In this document: positions 35,217-42,581 of the stretch, in pieces
Layout of the letters: each line of letters starts with the position of its first letter
Position numbering within the stretch: position 1 is the stretch's first letter
Assembly (NCBI GenBank): GCA_910587155.1
Contig: CAJULA010000001.1
Coordinates: 108,867 to 172,866, forward strand
Direction: 5' to 3'
From: an uncultured Lachnospiraceae bacterium
GTDB lineage: Bacteria; Bacillota; Clostridia; Lachnospirales; Lachnospiraceae
Length of the DNA: 64,000 bases
Made by a program: the position numbers and the translations under genes
Notes under the pieces: model-generated
Database searches by the model: none
What the model was told of the DNA's origin: nothing
The model's input: only the letters and a program-made list of their open reading frames with translations

Positions 35217-36290
35217 ATGAGAAAAAAGGCAGTGATAGGCATGTCCGGCGGGGTGGATTCCTCCGTCGCGGCATGCCTTTTGAAGGAGCAGGGATATGAA
35301 GTCATCGGTGTGACCATGCAGATCTGGCAGGAGGAAGACCTGTCCCGGGCATCGGAAAACGGGGGCTGCTGCGGGCTGTCCGCCGTGGAAGATGCCAGAA
35401 GAGTGGCGCAGATACTTGAGATTCCTCATTACGTCATGAATTTCAGAGAGCAGTTTCAGAAGGAAGTGATTGACTATTTCACGGCAGAGTACCTCCATGG
35501 CAGGACTCCCAATCCCTGTATTGCCTGTAACCGCTATGTCAAATGGGAGGCAATGCTTTTCCGGGCACTTTCGATTGGCGCGGACTATATCGCCACCGGA
35601 CATTACGGGCAGATTGTAAGGCTGGACAACGGTCGCTATACCCTGCGTATGACCGCAGCGGCCAAGGATCAGACCTATGCCCTTTACAGCCTGACACAGG
35701 AGCAGCTCTCCCGGACACTCATGCCCCTTGCGGGTTATAGTAAGGAGGAAGTGCGCGGCCTGGCGCAGGCATATGGCCTGCCGGTGGCTGACAAACCGGA
35801 CAGCCAGGAGATCTGTTTTATTCCGGATCATGATTATGCCGGTTTCCTTGACCGCATGGCAAAGGATGCCGTCCCTCCACCGGGCGATTTTGTCACGAAA
35901 GACGGCAAAAGGCTCGGACAGCATAAGGGCATTACCCATTACACCATCGGACAGCGCAAAGGGCTGAACCTGGCAGTGGGACATCCGGTTTTTGTCACAC
36001 AGATCCGCCCGGAAACGAATGAGGTCGTTATCGGAGAAGCGCAGGATGTGATGACAAGGGATCTGCGCTGTCATCATATCAACTACATGGCTGTGGAGAG
36101 ATTTCATGAGGGAGATAAGTTTCTGGCAAAGATACGCTATGGCCATAAAGGCGCTGACTGCCAGATAGAACAGATTGACGGGGATCGCCTGAAGTGCAGG
36201 TTCGGGCAGTCCGTACGTGCCGTGACTCCGGGGCAGGCAGTGGTATTTTACCGGGACGGCTGCGTAGCGGGCGGGGGGACGATTCTGTAG
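35217..36290 (+). CDS. mnmA: MnmA, tRNA-specific 2-thiouridylase
   Basis: A 357-residue enzyme that thiolates U34 of Lys, Glu and Gln tRNAs. PP-loop SGGVDSSVAACLL, the catalytic Cys pair in NPCIACNRYVKW and DSQEICFIPDHDY, and ATP-contact segment ATGHYGQI are all present. It starts 2 bases after the scaffold stop. Sulfur would come from the desulfurase two genes upstream. Confidence 0.96.
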   Translation: MRKKAVIGMSGGVDSSVAACLLKEQGYEVIGVTMQIWQEEDLSRASENGGCCGLSAVEDARRVAQILEIPHYVMNFREQFQKEVIDYFTAEYLHGRTPNPCIACNRYVKWEAMLFRALSIGADYIATGHYGQIVRLDNGRYTLRMTAAAKDQTYALYSLTQEQLSRTLMPLAGYSKEEVRGLAQAYGLPVADKPDSQEICFIPDHDYAGFLDRMAKDAVPPPGDFVTKDGKRLGQHKGITHYTIGQRKGLNLAVGHPVFVTQIRPETNEVVIGEAQDVMTRDLRCHHINYMAVERFHEGDKFLAKIRYGHKGADCQIEQIDGDRLKCRFGQSVRAVTPGQAVVFYRDGCVAGGGTIL

Positions 36291-36394
36291 GAAGGGAAAA
36301 AGAAGGGAATTGCACATGATAACAGCCTGGATATAAAAATTTCTCATTTCCCATATTTATCTCTTGCCCGTAATATGATATACTTTTTACAGCT

Positions 36395-36436
36395 ATGTGC
36401 ACATAAAAATCTGTTGTCCGGCATTTTTTATGTGCA
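36395..36436 (+). promoter_or_regulatory. Candidate operator: perfect palindrome plus repeated arm
   Basis: TATGTGCACATA (36395-36406) is a 12-base perfect palindrome just downstream of a possible -10 (TATACT, 36379). In addition TGCACATAAAAA (36398) is repeated in inverted form as TTTTTATGTGCA (36425-36436). This lies 36-77 bases ahead of the sulfur fusion gene. A dimeric repressor site or an mRNA hairpin are both possible. Confidence 0.5.
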
Positions 36437-36471
36437 ATGTACGAAACTGTAAAAATGCAGGGAGGGATTGC

Positions 36472-39054
36472 ATGAAAGTATTGGTGATCGGCGGTGTTGC
36501 GGCAGGGACAAAGACGGCGGCAAAGCTGAAACGGGCTGACCGCAGTATGCAGGTGACGGTGATTTCAAAGGATCAGGAGATATCCTACGCAGGCTGCGGG
36601 CTTCCTTATTATGTGGGCGGCATGATCAGAGAGGCAGGGGATCTGATCGTAAATACCCCACAGAAATATGCGGCGCTGACCGGTGTGGAGGTGCTGACCG
36701 GAAGGGAAGCGGTGGCACTGGATGCCGGGGCAAAGACCGTTACGGTAAAAAATGTGGTAACCGGGGAGGAAGAACCCTTTTCTTATGACCGACTTGTCCT
36801 GTCTGTAGGGGCATCGCCTGCAATGCCGCCGGTAACGGGGATGGGACTGCCTGGGGTGTTTACCGTGCGGACACCGGATGACGCCATCCGGATCAGGGCC
36901 TATACGGAAGAAAATGATGTGAAAAAAGCTGTTGTGGTAGGTGCCGGCTTTATCGGGCTGGAGATGGCGGAAAATCTGCAAAGTCAGGGCGTTTCCGTGA
37001 CAGTGATTGATTTTGCGTCTCAGATTCTGCCCAATATCCTGGATCCGGAAATGGCAGCCTATGGGAGAAAGCATCTTCTGCAGAAGGGAATCCGTGTCAT
37101 TACCGGGACGAAGGCTGAGGAGATTGTGGGAGAGGACAGGGTATCGGCGGTCCGTACCTCTGCCGGCACATTTCCCTGTACGCTTTTGATTATGGCGGCA
37201 GGTATCCGTCCGAACACAGCGTTTCTGGAGGGCAGCGGGCTGGAGATGAATCGCGGCACCATTGTTGTGGACCGGCAGATGCGTACGAATCTGCCCGATG
37301 TCTATGCCGCGGGTGACTGTGTACAGGTGACGAACCGGATTACCGGAGCGCCTCAGTGGTCGCCTATGGGTTCTTCCGCCAATATGGAAGGCAGGACGCT
37401 GGCACAGATTCTGGCAGGCGGAGAGAAATCCTATCCGGGCGTTTTGGGCACCGGGGTGGTAAAACTTCCGGGGCTGAATTGCGGGCGTACCGGGCTGACG
37501 CAGGAACAGGCTGTAGCTGCCGGGTATGAAGTAGAGACGGTGCTGGCGGTGACGGACGACAAGGCTCATTACTATCCGGATGCGGCGTTTTTTGCCACCA
37601 AGCTGATCGCTGACAAGGCCAGCCATAAGCTGCTGGGTATGCAGGTATTCGGGCCGGGTGCGGTGGATAAGATGGTGGATATTGCGGTGATGGGCATCAA
37701 CATGGGAGCGCGGCTGGAAGATTTTGAAAATGCGGACTTTGCCTATGCGCCTCCTTTTTCCACGGCGATTCATCCGTTTGTGCAGGCCGTGTATGTGTTG
37801 CTGAATAAGCTTGACGGGGAGATGGACAGCATGACGCCCGCGCAGTATGCGGCCGGGGATGCCGAGGGTTACCGGGTGCTTGATGTGGCGCCGGCTCCTT
37901 CCATCCGGGGCGCAGAGTACATAGATCTGGCAAAAGTGAACGGAGAATTGCCGGGGATCGGAAAAGAAGAAAAGCTGCTTCTTGTCTGTGCAAAGGGAAA
38001 AAGAGGGTACTTTTTGCAGAACCGTTTACGGTTTTTCGGATATCATAATACAAAGGTACTGGAAGGCGCGACATTCTTTAACGATGTCAAGGTGAAGGAT
38101 TTTGCAGGCGCAGTCTCCAAAGAGGAGGAGACGAGAGTCAAGGCGCTGGGTTTCCTCAAGGATAAGCGCACGCCGGATCGCTTCAATGGCCGTGTCATTA
38201 CGAGAAACGGCAAGATTACGGCGCAGGAAGCCAGAGCCGTCGCGGAAGCGGCCGAGCGGTTTGGCAGCGGGGAAGTGACGATGACTTCCAGGCTTACGCT
38301 GGAGATCCAGGGAGTACCTTTTGAAAATATAGATCCCTTGCGGTCCCGTCTTCTGGAAGAGGGCCTGGAGATGGGCGGCACCGGTTCCAAGGTGCGTCCG
38401 GTCGTATCCTGTAAAGGCACGACCTGTCAGTATGGGCTGATTGACACCTTTGCCCTTTCGGAAGAGATTCATGAAAGATTTTTCCATGGGTATGCCGGAG
38501 TGAAGCTGCCGCACAAGTTTAAAATAGCCGTAGGGGGTTGTCCCAATAACTGTGTCAAACCTGATCTGAACGATCTGGGTATCATCGGTCAGAGAGTGCC
38601 GCAGCCTGATCCGGACAAGTGCCGGGGCTGTCGTGTATGTCAGGTGGAACAGAACTGCCCCATCGGTGTGGCGACTCTGAAGGACGGCAGGATCGTGATA
38701 GATGAAACTGCCTGCAATCACTGCGGACGCTGTATGGACAAATGTCCTTTTGGCGCACTTGCTTCCTGTACGAACGGCTACCGCATCTATATAGGCGGGC
38801 GCTGGGGAAAGAAAGTGGCGCAGGGCAGGTATCTGGATAAAGTATTTACGGATAAAGACGAAGTGCTTGATGTAGTGGAAAAGGCGATCCTGTTATTCCG
38901 TGAACAGGGCATTACAGGAGAGCGCTTTGCGGATACTGTGGCCAGGATCGGTTTTGAACAGGTACAGGGGCAGCTTTTGGCGAATGACCTGCTGGCCAGA
39001 AAAGAGGAAAATATTGCGGCGCAGATGCATATGAAAGGCGGCGCGACGTGTTAG
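36472..39054 (+). CDS. Four-part fusion: CoA-disulfide-reductase-like, rhodanese, sulfite-reductase-like, ferredoxin
   Basis: An 860-residue cytoplasmic protein. Residues 1-450: FAD/NAD(P) disulfide reductase with VIGGVAAGTKTAAKL, single redox Cys42 in SYAGCGLPYY (the CoA-disulfide reductase pattern), a second Rossmann motif VVGAGFIGLEMAENL, and VYAAGDC. About 460-560: rhodanese-like domain with Cys506 in LLLVCAKGKRGYF. About 580-700: nitrite/sulfite-reductase ferredoxin-like half with cluster Cys647, Cys652 (SCKGTTCQYG), Cys690 and Cys694 (GGCPNNCVKPDLND). About 705-765: two 4Fe-4S motifs (CRGCRVCQVEQNCP, CNHCGRCMDKCP). Start at 36472 behind GGGAGG. The likely role is NAD(P)H-driven reduction of a sulfur compound. 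Confidence 0.85.
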   Translation: MKVLVIGGVAAGTKTAAKLKRADRSMQVTVISKDQEISYAGCGLPYYVGGMIREAGDLIVNTPQKYAALTGVEVLTGREAVALDAGAKTVTVKNVVTGEEEPFSYDRLVLSVGASPAMPPVTGMGLPGVFTVRTPDDAIRIRAYTEENDVKKAVVVGAGFIGLEMAENLQSQGVSVTVIDFASQILPNILDPEMAAYGRKHLLQKGIRVITGTKAEEIVGEDRVSAVRTSAGTFPCTLLIMAAGIRPNTAFLEGSGLEMNRGTIVVDRQMRTNLPDVYAAGDCVQVTNRITGAPQWSPMGSSANMEGRTLAQILAGGEKSYPGVLGTGVVKLPGLNCGRTGLTQEQAVAAGYEVETVLAVTDDKAHYYPDAAFFATKLIADKASHKLLGMQVFGPGAVDKMVDIAVMGINMGARLEDFENADFAYAPPFSTAIHPFVQAVYVLLNKLDGEMDSMTPAQYAAGDAEGYRVLDVAPAPSIRGAEYIDLAKVNGELPGIGKEEKLLLVCAKGKRGYFLQNRLRFFGYHNTKVLEGATFFNDVKVKDFAGAVSKEEETRVKALGFLKDKRTPDRFNGRVITRNGKITAQEARAVAEAAERFGSGEVTMTSRLTLEIQGVPFENIDPLRSRLLEEGLEMGGTGSKVRPVVSCKGTTCQYGLIDTFALSEEIHERFFHGYAGVKLPHKFKIAVGGCPNNCVKPDLNDLGIIGQRVPQPDPDKCRGCRVCQVEQNCPIGVATLKDGRIVIDETACNHCGRCMDKCPFGALASCTNGYRIYIGGRWGKKVAQGRYLDKVFTDKDEVLDVVEKAILLFREQGITGERFADTVARIGFEQVQGQLLANDLLARKEENIAAQMHMKGGATC

Positions 39055-39096
39055 GAATATGGCAATGGCTCACTGAAATACGAGGAGAAAAATGTT

Positions 39097-40437
39097 ATGG
39101 GCAAACAATTGGTGTGGCAGGATCGGTTTAACGTTGGTGTTGAGGTCATTGACAAAGAGCACAGGAAGCTTTTCAGCATCCTTGACAGACTGCTCAGGCG
39201 CAGGAAACAGGATGAGAAGAGCCAGTGGGTATGTCAGGAAGGGATCAAATATTTCAAAGATCATGCCATGAAACATTTTGCGGAAGAGGAAGCCTATATG
39301 GCGTCGATTCATTATGCGGGATTTGAAACACACAGGCGTCTTCATGATAATTTTCGCAAAAAGACGCTCCCCGCACTGGAGAGGGAACTGCAGCAGAGTG
39401 CCTATTCGGAAGATGCCGTGAATCACTTTCTGGGTGTCTGTGCCGGCTGGCTGATCGGCCATACGCTGACGGAAGACGGCGCGATCACGGGAAAGACGAT
39501 GAGCAAATGGAGGAATCTTCTCCCGGAAGAGGAACAGGCGGCCATGCGCCAGATGATCCTGACGCTTCTGAAAGATATGTTTCAGCTGGATGCAAAGGTC
39601 ATCAGCGAATGCTACGGCGGGGAAGAATTCGGTCAGGGGATTTATTACCGGCTGATCTATGGCGACGGAAAAGACGGGAAATGGGAGATTATCCTTGTTT
39701 TTGAAGAAAAGCTGATTTTAAATACCATCGGTACTATGATGGATTCCGATGCAAACACAGTGAATGTTATGCTGGTCAATGCGGCCCGCTATACGGCGCA
39801 GCAGTTTGTGAACCGCATCAAGGTACAGTTTCCCTCTACGGCATCCTATGAGATGCGGGAGGAAAACCTGCTGACGTATGATCAGTTTCAGCGTGTATTT
39901 GAAAAGGAACAGCCGCAATTCAGTCTGCTGTTTGATACCGGGCAGGGATATATGGCATACTGTGTCATCGCTCCGGAACTGGTCGGGAAGGAGACAGAGA
40001 CTCCCATCAATGCTGATAATGCCATGACGGAAGTCAGAAAATATCTGGATCATGGCAGTATGACCGTGAAAAAGAAAATACTGGTCGTGGATGATTCCGA
40101 TCTGATGCGGCTGGCAATGAAGCAGCTGCTGGAAAAGGATTATGATGTTACCCTTGCCAATTCGGGACTGTCTGCCATCCGCTGTATTACACTGAACCGC
40201 CCGGATCTGGTTCTGCTGGATTATGAAATGCCTGTCTGCAATGGCAGTCAGGTTCTGGAAATGATACGGGAGGAAAAAGACTTTGCGGACATCCCGGTGA
40301 TTTTCCTGACCGGCAGAGTGGACAGAGAAAGCGTGAAAAAGGTAGTTGCACTCAAGCCGGCGGGCTATCTTGTAAAAACACTCAAGCCGGCCGAGATCAA
40401 GAGCGGTATTGATGACTATTTTAAAAAAGTACAATAA
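39097..40437 (+). CDS. Bacteriohemerythrin - receiver fusion
   Basis: A 446-residue protein. Residues 1-130 form a hemerythrin O2/diiron domain with metal-ligand motifs EVIDKEHRKLFSI, HAMKHFAEEEAYM, THRRLHDNF and GHTLTEDGAI. The middle (about 140-320) is a domain I cannot name; its helix NTIGTMMDSDANTVNVML is loosely CheX-like but too weak to call. Residues 325-446 form a receiver with LVVDDSDLMR, phospho-acceptor in VLLDYEMPVCNG and Lys in AGYLVKTLKPAE. GAGGAG precedes the ATG, 42 bases after the sulfur fusion gene. An oxygen- or redox-linked signalling role is likely. Confidence 0.85.
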   Translation: MGKQLVWQDRFNVGVEVIDKEHRKLFSILDRLLRRRKQDEKSQWVCQEGIKYFKDHAMKHFAEEEAYMASIHYAGFETHRRLHDNFRKKTLPALERELQQSAYSEDAVNHFLGVCAGWLIGHTLTEDGAITGKTMSKWRNLLPEEEQAAMRQMILTLLKDMFQLDAKVISECYGGEEFGQGIYYRLIYGDGKDGKWEIILVFEEKLILNTIGTMMDSDANTVNVMLVNAARYTAQQFVNRIKVQFPSTASYEMREENLLTYDQFQRVFEKEQPQFSLLFDTGQGYMAYCVIAPELVGKETETPINADNAMTEVRKYLDHGSMTVKKKILVVDDSDLMRLAMKQLLEKDYDVTLANSGLSAIRCITLNRPDLVLLDYEMPVCNGSQVLEMIREEKDFADIPVIFLTGRVDRESVKKVVALKPAGYLVKTLKPAEIKSGIDDYFKKVQ

Positions 40438-40528
40438 TCTGCAACTGAAAAAGTAATGGGATAAAACATCGGCAGCTGTCCGTGATTGCCGCCAGGACAC
40501 AGACTGGAGCCGGGCAGCTGCCGGCAGC

Positions 40529-40548
40529 GGAAAAGCACAGGCTTTTCC
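40529..40548 (+). terminator. Weak terminator-like hairpin after the hemerythrin gene
   Basis: GGAAAAGC, loop ACAG, GCTTTTCC, then TGTATGATTTTA. It lies between the hemerythrin gene and the convergent DUF2164 gene; the T-run is interrupted. Confidence 0.45.
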
Positions 40549-40557
40549 TGTATGATT

Positions 40558-40821
40558 TTAATTTTCATCTTGATACAATGTATAATAATCACAGTCCAGG
40601 TTATCCATCATCTGGGTAAACCATTTTTTGGCATCTTCCAACGCTTTATTGTAAATGATCGGCGCCATTTTTTCTTCAAATACGTCAAGCAGCTGCATCT
40701 GCTCAATGATGCCGATCTCCTCGCCGCGTTCGGTCAGGTAGAACGCTTTGAGTTCCTCCGTCAGTTTTTTTCTTTGTGAATCCGACAGTCTGATTCGTGA
40801 TAAAGATTCTCTTTTTTTCAT
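40558..40821 (-). CDS. DUF2164-family protein
   Basis: An 87-residue protein. The pattern IRLSDSQRKKLTEEL, then EEIGIIEQMQLLDVFEEKMAPIIYNKALEDA, matches the DUF2164 family as I know it, whose function is unknown. GAAAGGAAAAGC precedes the ATG at 40821; an upstream in-frame start at 40842 has no such box. It is divergent from the PHP phosphatase, whose promoter begins 16 bases from its start. Confidence 0.75.
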   Translation of the reverse strand: MKKRESLSRIRLSDSQRKKLTEELKAFYLTERGEEIGIIEQMQLLDVFEEKMAPIIYNKALEDAKKWFTQMMDNLDCDYYTLYQDEN

Positions 40822-40836
40822 TGCTTTTCCTTTCGT

Positions 40837-40865
40837 TTGCATTTTTTTGTCAGATCAACTATACT
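40837..40865 (+). promoter_or_regulatory. Vegetative promoter of the PHP phosphatase gene
   Basis: TTGCAT, 17-base spacer, TATACT, 43 bases ahead of the start codon, in the divergent gap with the DUF2164 gene. Confidence 0.75.
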
Positions 40866-40908
40866 ATTCTCAAAAATCACCGGAACAGATAAGCAGGAGG
40901 TTTCCAAT

Positions 40909-41727
40909 ATGGCTGTCAGATCAGATTATCACATGCACTCATGGCATTCGGGAGATGGCAATACTCCGGTGACGCAGATGGCATGCCAGGCGCTCAGAGC
41001 CGGCATGGAACAGATCTGTTTCACCGAACATCAGGATTTTGACTATCCGCAGATACCGGATATGCCTCCGGAACCTTTTCTGCTCGATACCGGCGCGTAT
41101 TTTCAGGATTTGCGCCGCTGCAGAAAACAGTATGAGGACCGGATCAGGATATGTTTCGGCGTGGAGCTGGGACTGCAGCCGCATCTGGCAGAAAGACACC
41201 GGCAGTATGTCCGCTCTTATGCTTTTGATTTTGTCATAGCTTCTTCCCATATCTGTCATGGACGTGATCCCTACTATGCTTCCTTTTATGAAGGAAGAGA
41301 AGAGGAGGAAGCCTATCTTGAATATTTTGAATCTGTTCTGGAAAATATCCGCTGCTTTCAGGATTTTGATGTCTACGGACATCTCGATTATGTGGTCCGC
41401 TGTGGTCCCTGCAGGGACAGAGAATACAGCTACAAAAAGTACCGGGATATCCTGGATCAGATTTTGCTGCTGCTCGTGCAATCGGGAAAAGGGCTGGAAC
41501 TCAATACCGGCGGTCTGAAGTATGGACTGCAGGAGCCCAATCCCTGCAGCGCCGTGTTAAGGCGCTACAGGGCGCTGGGCGGTGAAACCGTCACCGTAGG
41601 GAGCGATGCGCATGCGCCGGAGTTTATCGGATATGCGTTTGACCGGGCGGCAGAGATATTGAAAGACTGCGGCTTTTCCTATTATGCCACGTTTCAGGAG
41701 CGCGTGCCAAAGTACCATAAATTGTGA
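40909..41727 (+). CDS. PHP-domain phosphatase (HisJ-like histidinol phosphatase family)
   Basis: A 272-residue PHP hydrolase. Metal-binding motifs: DYHMHSWHSGDG at the start, FTEHQDFDYP, FGVELGLQPH, SSHICHG, YGHLDYVVRCG and VGSDAHAPEFIG near the end. The layout fits histidinol-phosphatase HisJ, but no his genes are nearby, so another phosphate ester is possible. GCAGGAGG precedes the ATG. It ends 9 bases from the convergent YHYH gene. Confidence 0.85.
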   Translation: MAVRSDYHMHSWHSGDGNTPVTQMACQALRAGMEQICFTEHQDFDYPQIPDMPPEPFLLDTGAYFQDLRRCRKQYEDRIRICFGVELGLQPHLAERHRQYVRSYAFDFVIASSHICHGRDPYYASFYEGREEEEAYLEYFESVLENIRCFQDFDVYGHLDYVVRCGPCRDREYSYKKYRDILDQILLLLVQSGKGLELNTGGLKYGLQEPNPCSAVLRRYRALGGETVTVGSDAHAPEFIGYAFDRAAEILKDCGFSYYATFQERVPKYHKL

Positions 41728-41736
41728 TGGCGAAGA

Positions 41737-42327
41737 TCAGCTGTTTGTCGTACAATAATAGGTATAATATGCGGTCAGGTCATCCCCAAAGACTGCTGCC
41801 AGTTCCGGATTGGCTGCTTTGTACGTCCATACGTTAAAAGCGGCACAGCCCTGTCTGCCTTCCTTCATTCCGGCGGTCAGAAAATGCTGGAACAAAAGTG
41901 TGGCATCCTCCGGGCCATAGACGGCAGCGACATCCGGATTGGCGGCGGCGTAAAAGGCAGCGTCAAATACAAGCGCATAGTTGACGGGTACGGCGGCAGG
42001 ATCTGCCTGCGGCCCGTCCACAACGGGGACGGAAGTATCCGGTGCGGGGATTGTGGGTTCCGGGAGCGCCGGCTGCGGTTCCGGTATGGCTGCCTGCGGC
42101 GTGTCATAAGGGCATATGCCGCCTTCATGGAGATGAGCCGGGTAACCGTGATGATAATGATAGGAGCCCAGACCGCTTTTGTTCTTATAATCGTGGTGTC
42201 CGCCGTTTGCATCGGTCCTTCCGGAATGGGCGGAGGCGGTGAGCGTGGTATCGGGACCGCAGAGAGCGGTGAAAGAAAGGGCGCAGGCCAGACCGCAGGC
42301 GGCCAGCCGCTTGGATAAGTGTTTCAT
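41737..42327 (-). CDS. Secreted YHYH-domain protein
   Basis: A 196-residue exported protein. Signal peptide (about 1-33), then the His-rich YHYH segment (SGRTDANGGHHDYKNKSG followed by GSYHYHHGYPAHLH), a Pro-rich linker (about 75-110) and two C-terminal repeats containing YAAANPDVAAVYGPED and YKAANPELAAVFGDD, a surface-protein repeat type seen in gut Firmicutes. The His cluster suggests metal binding. Its mRNA leader contains duplicated and inverted repeats described separately. AGGAGG lies 8 bases ahead of the ATG. Confidence 0.82.
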   Translation of the reverse strand: MKHLSKRLAACGLACALSFTALCGPDTTLTASAHSGRTDANGGHHDYKNKSGLGSYHYHHGYPAHLHEGGICPYDTPQAAIPEPQPALPEPTIPAPDTSVPVVDGPQADPAAVPVNYALVFDAAFYAAANPDVAAVYGPEDATLLFQHFLTAGMKEGRQGCAAFNVWTYKAANPELAAVFGDDLTAYYTYYCTTNS

Positions 42328-42343
42328 GAGCGTTTCCTCCTAT

Positions 42344-42371
42344 GTAAGTTCCGCAACCCCCTGCCGGTTCC
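42344..42371 (-). repeat. 28-bp direct repeat, gene-proximal copy
   Basis: Identical in all 28 bases to the copy at 42447-42474. On the minus-strand mRNA it ends two bases before the AGGAGG of the YHYH gene. Confidence 0.95.
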
Positions 42372-42379
42372 TCTGCACC

Positions 42380-42419
42380 GGAAACAAGTACGTCGGCCGG
42401 GGCCGCCGGACATGTTTCC
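42380..42419 (-). ncRNA. GC-rich hairpin in the YHYH leader
   Basis: GGAAACA at one end pairs with TGTTTCC at the other. The inner CGGCGGCC/GGCCG arms pair with regular 1x1 mismatches, giving a near-continuous 40-base hairpin between the two repeat copies. Confidence 0.6.
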
Positions 42420-42420
42420 A

Positions 42421-42474
42421 GGAACCGACAGGAGAGTTGCTGTTCGGTAAGTTCCGCAACCCCCTGCCGGTTCC
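42421..42474 (-). ncRNA. 5' hairpin of the YHYH leader (inverted copy plus distal repeat copy)
   Basis: Copy 42447-42474 faces a degenerate inverted copy (42421-42440). GGAACCG, CAGG and GTTGC arms pair across a 15-base loop. The predicted transcript start (about 42480) lies just upstream, so this would be the first structure on the mRNA. The inverted copy could instead pair with the copy at 42344. Confidence 0.55.
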
Positions 42475-42486
42475 GGGTTGTTGCGT

Positions 42487-42515
42487 ATTGTATTAAGTTT
42501 ATCATACTATGGCAG
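42487..42515 (-). promoter_or_regulatory. Candidate promoter of the YHYH gene
   Basis: On the minus strand CTGCCA, 17-base spacer, TACAAT; four of six -35 bases match consensus. The start would fall near 42480. Confidence 0.45.
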
Positions 42516-42581
42516 AGAAGAAAAGATGGGCGCGTAAAATCTGGCATGGGTGTGAATTGTAATGCAAGAGGAGAAGAGAAG

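Noticed and set aside
42344..42474. Two 28-bp identical repeats considered as att sites or CRISPR repeats
   Set aside because: Only two direct copies, with a structured hairpin between them and no integrase or cas gene nearby; a leader RNA explains them better.
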